Under the pieces are notes generated by a model, which saw only the letters and a program-made list of their open reading frames with translations, searched no databases and was not told where the DNA came from. A program made the translations under genes and the position numbers. Positions 24,195-39,000 of a DNA stretch of 64,000 nt are shown here, one piece after another. Source of the stretch: Neodiprion pinetum (taxonomy: Eukaryota > Arthropoda > Insecta > Hymenoptera > Diprionidae); the NCBI RefSeq assembly GCF_021155775.2, contig NC_060236.1:2905001-2969000 (forward strand). The letters run 5' to 3'. Positions within the stretch are counted from its first letter, which is position 1. Each line of letters begins with the position of its first letter.

Positions 24195-26268
24195 GGATAG
24201 ATAGATAGATAGATGGTTAGATGATTAGATAGGTAGATACGGTGTGTATGGATTCGTGCTTGACTGTGTTTCTGCATCGAAAAGAAACCTGGTAAATGCA
24301 CGTCTGTTATGTACAATGGTTGTATAGACCCACTAATGTCTGTTTACTGCCTTTGCCTTATTGTCAGCCTTAAGCGGTTTGACTGGCCCGTTGTTGATGA
24401 TGCTTTCGTTGCCTCTCCAAACCTACTAATCGGTAAACCCGCATCTGCCCAACCTCAAGACCCCTGCCGAGTTCTGGCTGCTAGACTCTTTTTCTCTTTC
24501 TTGACTTTTGCCGGATTCCTCATACCTTGTGATATCTGGTTAGTTTTTCATTTCATCTAATTTCATTTTCATAAAATATATTGTTTTTGTCTGATACACC
24601 GTTATCCGTATTTTTTTTTTTTTTTGTTCTTTCTCTCTTTCTGTACCGCGAATCAGAAATGTACTGCGACAAAAGCCATTGCTCAAAAGATTTATCGTTT
24701 TCAGTTTGTTATAATTCGCTACTGTCGTTGTTCATTCTCGTTAATTCTCGTGTCTATCTTCTTCTATCGTTCTTCCGTGAAGGTATCTCACATCTTAGAA
24801 ACCTGGTGAATCTAGGTGAGAAAAATCTAGCGAAGGGCAATATGCAATCTGCCACACAATAATATCGTTACGGTGAGATTAAAATTTTTTTACTTGCGTA
24901 TCCATTTTTATTCCGCGTTGTTTACTCCAGGATTTTTATTTATTGTTTTATTTATTTATTATTTTTTTTTTTTCGCTGTTGCCTCTTTCTTTTTTTGGCT
25001 GGTCGGATTCCGCGCTGTGTATATAACGTATGTACATACCTATACGCATTCCGGTTCTTGACCTTTGCTGCTGGTAGAGATTATCTTCGTCACCTCGGTC
25101 GGTATAATATTCTACGCGGAGATAACAGAACGCGGTGACTGAACGGGGCTACGAAGGGGATCGATGAAACACTCCACCGCGGGTGCTGCTGCTGCTGCTG
25201 TTGCTTTTGTTGTTGTTGTCCCCATCCTAGACTATGGTACCGATTTTTCCTCCCCTCCCATCGAATATAAACAAACAAGCAAATGAACGATACCCCGTGC
25301 GTTGTGCTGCCTGTCGCCCTCCCTTCACTTTGCCAGCGACGAAGATGAGGTAAAATAAAACTATGTAAACAAAGTAACTTAAAATAGACAACGAAAATTT
25401 TGTTTTACGTGACGAGCTTTGTTTTTTCATTCGTCGCGTTTTCAAATCGTTGAAAATCACACGAATTTTTTATCGTACGTACGAGTAATGAGAAGAGAGA
25501 AATATAGGTGGGTCGATTAATGATCAGGGGTTTTTTTAGATATTATCTCTCGCAGTAAATGGGTACGAATTGATATTAAAAATTCTGAAAAATTTGGATC
25601 GACCGCGTTTGAGTAAGTCGTGTTTTGACTCGTATTACGTGTCTTGCACACGGGCAGGCAAGAAGGAACGCAACATGGTTTGTGAGTTCGTAGGGTGAAC
25701 CATGCTGCGTTGTTTATTTATCCAGTATAGAGAGAATTCGTTTCTCCCCCTTCTTCTTTGCCTCGGATCTTCTTCATCTTCTTCGCTATACGAAGTGTGT
25801 TTACGTCTGTGACGACACCGTAGACGTTCTCGCACGAATGGCATTACATTACAAGTGAGAGCTTGACTAGATATGTTAGCGGTATGCACGTATTTATTTA
25901 GAATTATGGTTTGTTTATCCCACCCCTTCATCAACAAGAACTCCCTCCGTCGTCTTTTTCCCTTCGCCCGTAGCGTCCACCACTGCAAAGATTCTTCTCG
26001 GAGAATATATTTCTACTGCAACGGAAATTCTCCTGAATAAATGGAGAAGAGGGACGAATTTTTAAATAAGCTTCCTGCAGTCGTAATTAAACTTCATTGA
26101 GTTTATAAACGATTATCGAGTAGCAAGTGAGCGGTCAACTTGGAGACACGAAAGCTTAGCTCTTCTTTCTTCTCGGCGGCCAGCAGGATCAAAAAGAATT
26201 CAGAGAACAGCGGGAAGAAGTGGATCTGTAACTAGAGAATGAGGATGAAGACGAGGATGAGGCCAGGA

Positions 26269-26301
<33 letters not shown>

Positions 26302-27490
26302 CGTCTGAAGTTTGTTCGTTCGGCCCGCTGCTTCGGCCTTGCACGTCGCGTTGCCCGTATTGATCAGCTTGACAGAGACCCGCGTACTGCGCCCGCTTAC
26401 TACCTACCACCTATCCACCTATCTCTGCCCACCTTCCTGCGAACCTTCGTGCCTATACTGCCTTTTATACCTACAACCACTGCCGACGACGACGACGACG
26501 ACGACGACCAGCTCAAATTTAACAGGGTTCAGGGTTTTAGCGCTTTGCGAGAGACGAGGCGAGAAAAAAAAAGAGAGGGACGCGCACGCGGATGATATTC
26601 GCGTTGTCGTGGGATGATGGGAGGGAGGGGAGGGGTCGCGATCGCAGGAGGAAGAAGATGAAGAAGAGGGAAAGATGTGTGGGCGATACCTGCATTTCTG
26701 CGATGCCCCGTTTCTTCGAGATACGCGTCACGAGACGAGAACGTGCAAGTTTGTCAGCAGGGTTGCAAGACACCCTGGAAATGTCATGGGGATTTGAAAG
26801 AATGGGGGGGTCATCGTGGAAAATCTGGAATTTTCAGGGGATTTTAATTTGGTTATGGAAAAGATTGATGTTACCAGTTTCCTAATCGTGGGAATTGAAG
26901 ATGAGTTTTTTTTTTTTTTTTTTGGAGGTAACAAGTTTACTTGCACTCTTCGTCGAGAATATTAATTAACGTACGAAACCGACGTTTTCTTTTTTCTATA
27001 TTGTATATTTTTCTTTAATTCAAATTGAATTCGAAGCTAATATAATAAGAGTTAACAAGCTGAATGACTTGGGTTTTAGGGAGTTACTAGAAATGGGAAA
27101 ATGTCAGGGAAAACCTGGAAAATTGAAGGAAATTTTTTGCCACAAAAATTTGTGGCCACCCTTGTTGCGGTGAGGCAACTAAAAGATTAGGATTATTCAG
27201 TAGAAGCGAATAATAACTATGAGTAAAAATTTTGCATGGTTATGGAAGTTACCTGACTCCGTGTTGTTCCCCTCTTCCGTGACGGCAAATTTTTTTAACA
27301 ACAGAAACGTCACTATTTGTCTTTCAAGATTACAAATTCGAATCTTTGCAAATTAGAATATTATCCCAATTGAAAAATGAAATACCAATTTGATGTGAAA
27401 CATGTATGAAGAGAGATTCTTTTGCTGGAATCATATTTTGAGATTAATCTATATTATTATGTCTAAGAACCGTTTGACGACGACTACTAG

Positions 27491-27533
<43 letters not shown>

Positions 27534-30500
27534 TATATATAGATATAACAACAGCAGCAGCATCAGTATCAGTATCAGCGATATAGAAACGCGTTTGCGT
27601 CCTCGGACGTAACAGGTGCATTCCATTTTATTAGACGATGAACGTGTTGTCAACACTTGGAAGTAGTATGAGACTGAAGTTGGCAACGTTAGTGTAACGA
27701 ATGTCGTTTTTTGTTTTCTTTTTATTTTTATTTTCTTTTTGGGCGGGGGGGCGATAGATATATAATTTGTTTGCAATTTTATTATTACTTGGAATTGGTC
27801 AAGTTTCCAAAATATTAGTAGGTTTTACATTTATTACGATTCATCGCTTTTCAAACATTCATTGTATTGCGAAATGAAGATGTTATTGAATCGTGACTTA
27901 TATTGAAATAATGTCACTAACTTCGTGCCTCATAAATTAATATATATAGTTATAATAATGTCAACAACTGTAAAAAAAAAAAAATTACGAGGTTGAAGTT
28001 AGTAACGAAACGTCAGGGAAAAATTCATTGTTGCGCATGCAATTTTAGAATGGCTCTTAAGGAGTTGTCTTTTTTTTTTTTCTTTTATCTTTGTTAATGT
28101 TTACTAAATTTTTGCCCAATCATTTATCGTTACAGTAACGTTACCGACTTCAATCTCATCGCTCATGGTTGTCCAGTAAAAAATCCGAGACAAATTCAAG
28201 GACATTTTCAGCTTATTCAAGGACATTAAAAACAGAATATTATTTCCAAGACACGAGAAAAATTTAATTATTTTCATCGTTATATCAATATTCAAATTCA
28301 GGATAATTTCTAAAACTATCTAAAGACACTTCCAGGACAACTGTACACCATGTCACTCTTTACACCCTTCTATTCTTCTCCTTCAACCACCACGTGCCGT
28401 TCGCGTGGTTCTTCTTTTTGCCGGAGTTCGAATTAGCCCCCCCCCCCTTCTTCCACCAAATCACCTCTAGTAGTGTACAATTTGTTCATAATCAATTCCA
28501 TACGGTTGATTTTATTTTCCACAATCTTTTCACCAACGAATTAATACCTGTACTGTACTACACTATACTTTGGCATAGTAAAACATGCATCCGCACTGCA
28601 CCTACCTCTTTTTTTTTTTATTTTATTCCGTATTCCACACTACAAATCTACAATAGCGAGAGATTATTGTGCGGCACTTTTAGGCTTTGCTTCGTGTCCA
28701 GTAGTTGTCTTCACCGCTCTGTACTCATCAAATTCTTTTATTTATTTTTTAAACATTTTTTTTCTCCTTATCTTTGTATACCTACCGGCACTGCTATTCT
28801 TCTTATTCTCTGTTGTGTATATGAAATTATTCCGTTATACTCTATGTACGTACCTACCTACCTACCTACCAATGCAGACTATAGGTGTATTGTACCCTCA
28901 ATGAAATTCCCACGCCTCGAGATTGCTCGCTTCTCGTTCACTCGCTGTGAGACGATCTTAAATGTGTGTGTGTGTGTGTGTGCGTGCGGGAGGGGGGATG
29001 AAATTTCAGAAATCCAGAGATCGTTTTCCATATATCTTATGCATTTTTTATTTTTTTTTTATTTTCTTTTATTGAAGCGTTTAAAATATTTATGCACGAA
29101 CCTATACTACAATAACCTTACGCTTATTATACACATAACATGGACAAATTTTGTGCTATTTATACCGTACGCGCATCGATTACGGTTGAATGAACTATTT
29201 CACCAAGTGCATAGCTATGGTCGATGGGTACGCACGAACAGATGATAGGTCAATTTACTAACCACAATGGGTTGGTTAGTCATCGATGAGCCAAACTATT
29301 ACAGAATTAATTTGTGTACACGCGAATATATGTTATACATAGAAATTTGTGAACATTGTTTTGTAACTAGTACTTTTCAGGGTGAATATATTTATTTTCC
29401 ACCATTGGTGGACCAATTTTGCCCGCCTCTGACACCTTTATTAGTCAAACTGTTCCTGGTTACTATTATATATGCAACAGGTACTTCGATAACTATGATC
29501 GATTAATTTATGTTTGTTTGTTTTTTATCTCCATTTCTCCAACAGACTGACCTCTGCGGTATAAAATGGAGGAAACTAGTTTGGGGCGAAGTGATCGGTG
29601 GATTCGGAGGTACCCCCCTTGAAGATCCTGTACTATCGAGTTTCTCCCGGTGCCTGGCCAGCGACATACTCTGCGTGTGGCGGCGCGTCGCTGCTACACC
29701 GTCATCCGGTACATCCGGTACATCCGGGGCTGCCGGGGCCGGACTATTTGACTTGAGGCTCGCACCTTCCCCAGCGCCTCCGCCCTTGTCTCTAACGGCA
29801 GCGAAGGAACTCTGGATCTTTTGGTACGGCGAGGAGCCAGATCTTTCCGGACTTGTTTCACCCGAGCTCATCGCCATCGGTGAGTTAGTTTCACCGTAAA
29901 GCTCGGTGTGTGTGTGTGTGTGTGTGTAACTCGTACGTGTGTTCGTTGCGAAACCTGTAACTGCGGACAAGTACCAGTCATGGATTGCTACTCTGCGATT
30001 TTTTATGCATGATTATGGGCGATATTAGTTTTTTTTTTTTTTTTTTTTTTTCTTTCTCAATTTTTTAACCCATTTTCATTTATTTTCACAGTATTGTAAT
30101 GAAGAAAATACAATATGGAGTTGGAACGTTTTTTTTTCTTTTTTTTTTGTTACAAGTGCAGATATGCGATTGATACGGATGAATTACTTTTCATCGATGC
30201 GATGTTTCGAACCGAGACAATCTCTTGAAACTTGAAAATCAACCGCGCATGCGCCAATGAATTAAATCTCATTGGTCGGCGAAATCTTCCCGCAGCGATG
30301 TCCTTGTCCTGCGATGCAGGCGGGCCAACGTACGCAAAATGTGTAAATTTGAATTTTCAAACAGCGTAAGCATTAAATTGCGACCGTTCTTTGAAGTAAT
30401 CGACTTTCCGACCCGATAACAAATGCTTTCCAAACCTTTCCGAGTCACTGCCTCAATTATTTGAGATTCTAACCTCGAAAATTCGTATCGACCGTATCGC

Positions 30501-31576
30501 CGGCAGAAACAGTTTGACAGCTGAAAACTCGGGATGGCCAGCCTGCACGAATAGCCGATAAAACTCGCGCGTGCGCGGTTCATTTTCAATTTTCAAGAGA
30601 TTGTCCCGGTACACGTATATTTATGAGGCTGAAGTTGGTAACTATACCGATAGTATCGAAAGGTTGAAACTGATTGTAAGATTCGCAATCAGCGATCCGA
30701 ACAACTTATAATTTATGTAAAACACGCATACGTGTAGAGGGGTAACTTTCTCCGAAATGAATTATTCCTCAAATTTTTACGATTTCTTTCAATCAATTTG
30801 TTTCTAACAATAATAATTTACATTACATCGCAACCATTACTCTCGAGTGTTGAAAACCTGTTAGTATATTATCAAAAATAGTAAAAAACCGCAAATAAAT
30901 GTGTCGAAAAGTTATCTAAATATTAAAAAAAAAAAAAAAAAAAATGGATACAAAATAGGTGGTAAGAATACTTACCACTATGACTCAAAGGTTTAATTGA
31001 ACCAATCGTCATCTTCACCTCACCTCACCTCGCTATTTTTGAATAACACACCGTACGTGTATACCGAAATATCGCTGAATAGTGATAACGGTGAATATGT
31101 ATATAGCTGTGGTATAATGTATACTAGTGTCTTTTATCACATCACTAATCTCGAAGTGGGCCCCGGGTTTGTTGCTGTCTCTCTGAATTCTATACATAGT
31201 GTTATCTCTTCTGTACTTGACTGTCCTTATCTGATAAAGGATTTTATTAGACACCTATATATCAAGAGTTTCTCACAAGGTTTTCTCTCTTTTTTTCTTT
31301 AATTTCTTTTACAATTAGGTACTTCGCGTGGATAAAATTTTTTTTTTTCAGCACTCGCAAGTTTTAATTCATTTCATTCGTGGTCAAATTCGCGAAGAAT
31401 GAATCATTTACGTAATCAGAAAAAAAAAAAAAATATGCGGGAGGTGGCGTTGTAAAATATTTTTTATTCATTTTTTTCTCTATCGCTGACCCTTGTAATC
31501 TATACCAATTGCTCAGAATGCAGCCGTAATTTACAACCGCGTTAATAATCTCGCACCCCAGTGTCTACGTTATTTA

Positions 31577-31638
<62 letters not shown>

Positions 31639-33038
31639 GTGAATAAAAATAAGCAAAGATAAAGCATTGAAAACATAATTTGCATAATTTACAATTATCC
31701 ATCACTGTTGATGCTGATCAATTGACAAATTTCGCGCGCACGGACACAAAAGCTTATCTTTATTTCACTTGGATAAGATGTGTTTAGCTTCTATACATAT
31801 ACGTTATGCTGAAAAGTTTTAACTGACGATTGAACGACAAGGCGACACCGAGTCTATCTAGATACTGATTGTGAAACACAACTATGTACCGAAAAGATAT
31901 ATTTTACAAGAGGGAATTATTAGTGTGTAAATAAAATTAGCGGCGAACAGGAGAAGAGAGAGAGAGAGAGAGAGAGAGTATAAGTTGAGGAGGAGATGAG
32001 GACGCAACGTAGACGCAAAAACTTAAGAAGGAGACAAGTGAAGAATACATTCTTGAGGAGAGCGATTGTCGATTGAAAGGTCAACGAACCCCTTTTACGG
32101 ACGCAACCTTACTGCACACTCTTGGCGTATATCACACACACATGCAAACACATACGGATATATATATATATATATATACATACATACATATGCTTTACTT
32201 CTTCTTCTCGGTGCAGAGAGGATCGTCCTCTTCCCTCTTCTCGTCTCTTTTATATTAATCGTCCGGGCGGTGAGCTAGCTAGACATTCATTCACCTTCAG
32301 ACTAAGCGTGTAATCTTGCATGGATTTCCGTGAAACTCTATTTTTTTTTGGCTATCTCCTGCAATCACCTCGAAATCATATGAAAATCAAAGTTTATCAA
32401 TCCGACAATAGGTACCTGCATTTTTTTATTCGTGAAATTTTTTTTGTCGTGTCCCGTAAAAAAAAGAAGGAAAAAAAATAGCAGCAAGTGTTCTCAGGTG
32501 GTACAACTTTACTTGTATTTTCATTACAAAGCGATTTCGACCGGTTTCATTCAGTTCCATTTGAGATTCAAGTATTCCGAGATTATTTCGACGTTATCGC
32601 GTTTAGCACGCCTCGACTACAATACCTTCTACGTTCGTGACTCAGCAGCATATAGAATAAGATATGTTTATGGCACAAGTTGTACACTTGGGGACAATGA
32701 ATGTGAGACGGCTATTTTTTTTACACTAGACAGTTACGTTGGCAACACAGACAAACCTATAGCGCCACAGTCGGCCGAACGCGAAACAAACTCAATCTCA
32801 ATAAACGTAACATAACCCATGACCGTCAAATCTAACCTTAGAATACCGCGAAGATAATGACTTGTTGGATTGACACGTCAATTCCAACGTTAGATTCGAC
32901 GGTCCATGGGTTATGTTACGTTTATTGAGATTGAGTTTGTTTCGCCCTCGGCCGACTGTGGCGCTGCAGGTTTCTCTGTGTTGCCAACGTAACTTTCTAG
33001 TGTAAAAAATTGACCGTCTCAGATTTATTGCCCCAAGT

Positions 33039-33082
<44 letters not shown>

Positions 33083-36000
33083 CCACGTTAAAAAATGTAT
33101 GCGCATACATACATTTATGTATTATCGTTCGGTACTCGTTGCTGTTTAGTTACAGCAGTCTCGGGTTTGCTTATTTATGCCTCGTCTGCCATCCGCGTCA
33201 CATCCGAGATTCCGGTCAGTATGGTAGGATGATACATATTTCAATGATCATCGTGTAATAAATTGCTGAAATCGTGTGAAGAAGAGTCGCTTCCTTATAT
33301 AAGTCCGTTGGCAGGAACGTTAATAATCCGGGAACGTCGTCTAAATTGTAACTTCGTCGGTGCCTATCCGTTCTTTTCAATGTGCTGTTTATTGTCTGTG
33401 TGTGTACTCCGTTCGAATTGAACAGACGCAACAAGCCTATTCTTACAGATTGCTTCCGAGATGCGAGAGAACACTTTACATTTGCCTATATCTATACATG
33501 CATAGGCGAACCTAGTATACATTATGTTGCGTAACAAGTCGAGTACGCATAAGAGCATGTATTTTTTTTTTCTCTTAATTTTATTTTATTCAAAACACTC
33601 GCAGGGTTGAAAGAACGCATGCGGGCGTAATTGAATATTCTACATTTGTTTAATTCAATCTTGAGTGTTTTTTTTCTTTCTTATATTTATATATATGTAG
33701 GGCATATTCCACGCCAACTCGGTAAACGGTTTACCAATAACATTTTTTTTTTAATTTCGCCAAGGATTTCTCCTAAAATATGAATTCTCCTAAAATTGGT
33801 TTCAGAAACGAAACATTTTCACACAAGACTCAGGGTAGATATGGTTTTTTTTCTATACCTATATTTTCGTTTTATGTTTTCTTTAATCGTTTCTTTTGTT
33901 TTCATACACGTTGAAAATTTGTCATAAAATTTTCGCAATCGAATCTGGATTAAATAAACATATACGTGTGTGTGTGTGGGTGTGTATATGTTTACTTAAA
34001 CCAGACCGTGTTGAACTAGATTAAATAACTGTTAACATACCTACAGACCTCACCTGTCAGGTGAGGAGATCTGCAACTCGCGACCGGATTTGTGTAATGT
34101 ATTGTAAGCTGAAGGGGGGGATTACACACCGCAGATTGTGAGAGACAAGATTTAATTTCATTCGTACGATTGTTTTTTTTTTTTTCTTCATCATTCTAAC
34201 GCTAAAGAAATAATTCCATATGAATAACACCAAAGTTTTCGCGATTGATTAACGCTTATCCTGTATATGTATAATGTATATAAATAAAGATTGACAATAT
34301 TTTTGTCTCTCCCCACGCCCTTTTGTTTCAAACGTTTCCATTATTTATATTGGAAAAAGAAAACCCCGTTTTCATCACACTCATTTTTACTATGGTCGGT
34401 GATTCATCATTGATGTAATACGTTGTAATTGGAAATATCTTTGCGAAATTTCCGTACAGGAAATCACTGATGAAACTATACGTATAACGGTTCGAAGAAT
34501 TTATACTCGCTTACTTATTTTACGGGTAATTTTCAATACGTACATTTTGCGTTACGGTGTACGTTCTGTATTATGACTTGAGAGGCACGGTTTTTCATTA
34601 TACTCTATACACTATTACATTTTTACATGTGATTATTGAAACGTTATTTAATTAATTGTCATACAATCAGTATCTTTTGGAAAGAATATCGGTATTTATC
34701 TTTGTATGACGTATTATCAGTGGGTTAAAAGAATTTCTACGTACGTACGTACGTAACGTCAGGCAAAAGTCAGGGAATAACGAATCTAAGACTGGGATTT
34801 TGAGTCTGTCCAAAAAATAGACTCCTTTCCTAATACCAAATACTGCCGATTTTTATTTTCGAGGGGCGAGGAGGGGAATTGCACTTGAAATTTTGTAAAT
34901 TCGGTTAAGCGTTAATTTTAGAAAATAGTATTGTTCAATTTGTAATTGTTTGGTTTGAAACAAATTCAAATTTCATATATTCAGTATATTCATGGTAGCA
35001 CAACTTTTGGAGCTTTTTGGTCATAAAAGTTGTCCAACATTACCTAAGTTTCCTGATAAAACGTCGGAGGGAATTCTGAATTTTTATTTTATTTTTTTTT
35101 TTTTTGACGAGAAAAAGTCGGGGAATTTCATTCGAAGAAAATTGTCGCTATCCTGCTTGGTCAAATCAAAGATTGCTGCAACGCGGACCGCGTCGTTATT
35201 AGTTATGAGGATGAAGTTAGTAACGATACATTTTTAGAAAAAATCGTTAATTCGGATCGTTGTTGAGTTTGCGATATTTATTATAATCACTGTAAACAAA
35301 ATATACACTAATTCTGGCATCCAAATCCTTGAAAGCAATCCTAAAATTGCTCAATAATAATTCTTTCTTTCGATGGTATCGTTAACTTCAGCCTCATGTC
35401 TATTACAGCTGGATAGATAAATAGATAGATCGATAGATAATCGTAGCTTTTGCCACGTGGTCAACACGCGCATGATGCAAATCATGTTACTAATCGACAC
35501 ATTGCAGCCTGCTGTACAAATGTACAATAAAGTTATAAGAAACGATCTCTTAACCTCTTCCTTCGATAGCCTCGATTTCGTGTCCTCGTGTCGCGTTTCT
35601 ATTACTCTTGTTGCGAGAAACCTTGAGAAAAAAATCTCACAGAAAAACGTCTATTACGATTGGTAAGTACGGCAGGAAAATACAACGATTCACGAGTGTT
35701 CAGTTTTCCTGTAAATCCGTTGAGAGATCATGGAGATATTTTTGAATTTTGATTGCCCTTAAAAAAATAAATCCTGGGTGATATATCCTTTAAGAACTGT
35801 TTCCTTTTTGTTTTATTTCTTCTGAATGTTTTTGAATAACGTGAAAATGTCCTTTAAATGTTCTTTAGTTTTGTCAAGACGTCTCTGAGATTTTTTTCTC
35901 CTTCTTATTCTTCTTCTTATAAGATTGCAATCCTCGCTTATCGATAATTTTTCTACCATTTATATTTACGGAGTATTTACTTTACGGTTCACGTTTCTAT

Positions 36001-39000
36001 TACCTTTTATTTTTTAAACATTTTTTTTTTTTTATTCATTGACCTTCCCCACCAAAAATACGCGACTTTAGGTATGTACGTAGAGCAGGTTTCACTCTCC
36101 AACGACGTTGCTTTACGGTACCTTAATCCCACTGCAGTCGATCGGTTCCGTCTAGTTAATAGATATATATCGCTTGGCAAACAAGCTCGAGAGACACTAT
36201 ATTTCTCGTCTATAGACAGATAGATATTTGTACATATATAGGTACAATGTGATTATACAGATTGCGCGGGTTGTGCGGGCGAGGATTGTGTTTTAAACTT
36301 GAATCGCATTCACCGCGTCAGCGGTTATACAGAATTGCTCAACGCCTCACATGCGTAAATACAATATACATACATACGTACCTATATGTATATACATTAC
36401 ACCACACACATGGCCTGATGGCCGTATTCCTACACCATGCGCGTACTTATGTACATCTAGACACGTGTGTGTGTATGTTTGTTTGTTTGTGTGTATGTAT
36501 TTATACGCACGAATGTATGCGTGTGTTACATACTGGCAGTAAATGCAACGATTTGTGTGTGTATATGCGTGTACAACGCTGCTCCTCCTTCCTCGTATCG
36601 ATGTACGTATGTGGGGCATTCCACGTCAAATTTGTAAGCCATGTACCTTGTCACCTTCGATTCTGATATTTTGTTTATTGCGACGTGTGCAGACCAACCC
36701 AAAAGAGGGTGTAAGAGTTTATTGAAATCTTTTTTGGCTCGGTATAGACATTGCAGTAAAAAATTATTAAAATCGAAAAGGATTAGGTACATGGGCTGCT
36801 AATTTAACGTGGAATTCCCTAAATATATACGTCGATGATCGATAACGGTTACGTATTTTTGTTTTATATTAATATTTATTGTTTTCGTCCATCCGATTCT
36901 TTTTTACGCGAAAGTTTCGATTCCTAACCGACATTTGAGTTTGAGGTATTTCGAAGATCCGGTATATCGATCTCTCTTGCAGCTTTGATCGGTGTGTCCT
37001 CGGATTTGGAATTGCTCGTCAAGGAAAGTTACGGTACTATTATATCGCGGTGACAATGCCAAAAGGGCTTCCTTTTTATTTTATTATCCTTTCATTATTG
37101 CCAATCGTTCCGTAGACTTATTTATATAAAATGAATAAAATATACGCCCTTTTGGCATTAGCGTCGCGATATATGTAAGTACATACACGTGCGATGATGA
37201 TTCGCGTACAATTGGCAAATATTGCAACTAACAACGCTATAGGTTCATGAAAATTCTTACTGGTTTCGAAACGGTGATTTCAAATGTAATTTTGTAAAAC
37301 CTGAAAGGATAGAAAGCAAACGGTTGATCTCTCGAATGGTGGGGGAAAACGTAGAGAATCCTGACCGACACGCCGTGCGTGCCACCGAATGCCGGCCGGG
37401 CTGGTCGACGGACTCTGTACCGCATAGTCTAAGGTATCCATCCATCCGAACAACCGTGTCGGGGGCCCTCTTCTTCTTCGTCTTCTTCGTCTTCTTCGTC
37501 TTCTTCATCTTCCTTGCCCCCCCTACCGACTTGGTTATGCCGTTTCTCCATCTCTTTCCCTCTCACGTAGCCCACTATCGTTTATCGATCCAAAACACAT
37601 GTCTCCCGCGGTACTCCGCTCTTCTCTTCTCCGTTTCCATTCCACTCGGCTTCACCCGAAAACCACCACCCGCGGTTCGCTCGCCAGTGCCGCTCAACCC
37701 AGACGATCACGATCAGTCTCCGATATAGGCGCGCCACCCTGACCCTACTACCCCAAAAACGCTGGTAAGCGTTCCCCGATCCATAACAGGCCGCGAAGTG
37801 CATTGATTTCTAAAACCCTCTAAACCCCTTGGACCTCGCTTCACGGCTCTGTTGGGGGATGATAATGGGGCCGAAGGGGAGAGCAGAGTCGTAGCACGGG
37901 GCTACACCGAACGGAGGGGAATCCCCCCTCCAGCCCGTCCCATCCCTTCCCCACATCTGGTTAATTTGACGTTTCATGGGCCAACGCTTCTTCTCTAGTC
38001 GGCGTCGTCGTCGTTGTTATGACGTCACGCTTGCGTCACGCGTTCTTATTTAACTGTACCTCAAACACAGGCAATCATTGCTCCTGTTCCTCTCTATCTC
38101 TCTTTCTTTCTTTCTTTTTCTAACTCTATCTATCTATCTATCTATCTGTCATTCGGACTTTTACTTGTGATATTGTTAGCATGTTATTTTTTTTTTTTCT
38201 AATTTAAATGTGGTTTCTTCATTTTATTGCCTTTTAAACAACTTTTCTTTTTAACCGTATCACAGCGGCGAAAGATTTTCAGACGTTCGTGCTTACGGTC
38301 TTCGAACCTGCCTGTCTGCCCGCCTGACCGTTATCCGTCGTATGCGCCAAATTTATGCGCACTGTACGCTTATCGCGACTTTGCCCGGTAAATTTGAAAT
38401 TTTTTTAAAGAAAGTATTAATTTTTGGTGAAATAATATTGTGATGAAATATAAATTAGTATTGATCGAATTGAACTGTTTGCATTGTTCCAGTTAATAAC
38501 GATTTAGATTAAGAGAAAGATACATAGAGCCTAAACATGAACAGAAAAAAAAAAAACGTAAACATCGCTATGCCAAGGGAAAGCGACTACCACCTAACAT
38601 CCATGAGATTACAGAACTTTTCCAATTTTCACTCGGTCAAAACCTCTCTCTTTCTTCTTTTATTCACCGTGGTTCCCTTTCTCTGGCGTTACTTTGTCTC
38701 ACTTTCTCTGTTTGTAACGAATGTCTGTTGTCCTTAGGAGGCTCTGGCCCCAGGGCGTAACTAAAGAGGTGTCCCCCCCTCCCGCGCGGCCTCTATCCTG
38801 CTGTACCTATGTTTCTACCTGCTATTAACGCGATTATGATGATGATGATGATGATGATGATGATTATACCATAATGTATACCTGCCTAATTCTATTCAAG
38901 ACTTTACACGTAAATTTCGAGTTCGTTTCAATTCAACAATATGTACGAAATTTTTCGAAGCAGCTGCTTAATTTACTTCCAACGGATTTTCGTTTCGGGT

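Larger units (their letters stand above)
21967..29545 (+). other. MED13 intron 1 (about 7.6 kb)
   Basis: The intron has a GTGAGT donor and an AACAG acceptor. It is full of simple repeats, listed separately, and two inverted-repeat elements near 27.7-28.2 kb. Long open frames here (for example 28394-29245, T-rich and hydrophobic) have no family similarity and I treat them as chance. A diverged repeat may span 26758-27172, with an 18-bp palindrome at 27139-27156. I saw no nested gene. Confidence 0.7.

Noticed and set aside
28394..29245. 283-codon open frame in MED13 intron 1
   Set aside because: Composition is driven by T-rich DNA (Phe, Leu, Tyr, Cys), it spans a (TG)n and an (ACCT)n repeat, and no family similarity or splice context was seen.
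30269..30589. 106-codon minus-strand frame in MED13 intron 2
   Set aside because: Looks moderately protein-like but has no recognised family, splice partners or neighbouring signals; too little to call.
32432..33106. Open frames on both strands around 32.7-33.0 kb that seem to encode related peptides
   Set aside because: They are the two arms of the same hairpin read on opposite strands.
36262..36666. 134-codon frame in MED13 intron 2
   Set aside because: Built from GTAT/CATA-rich low-complexity sequence and runs into the inverted-repeat element.
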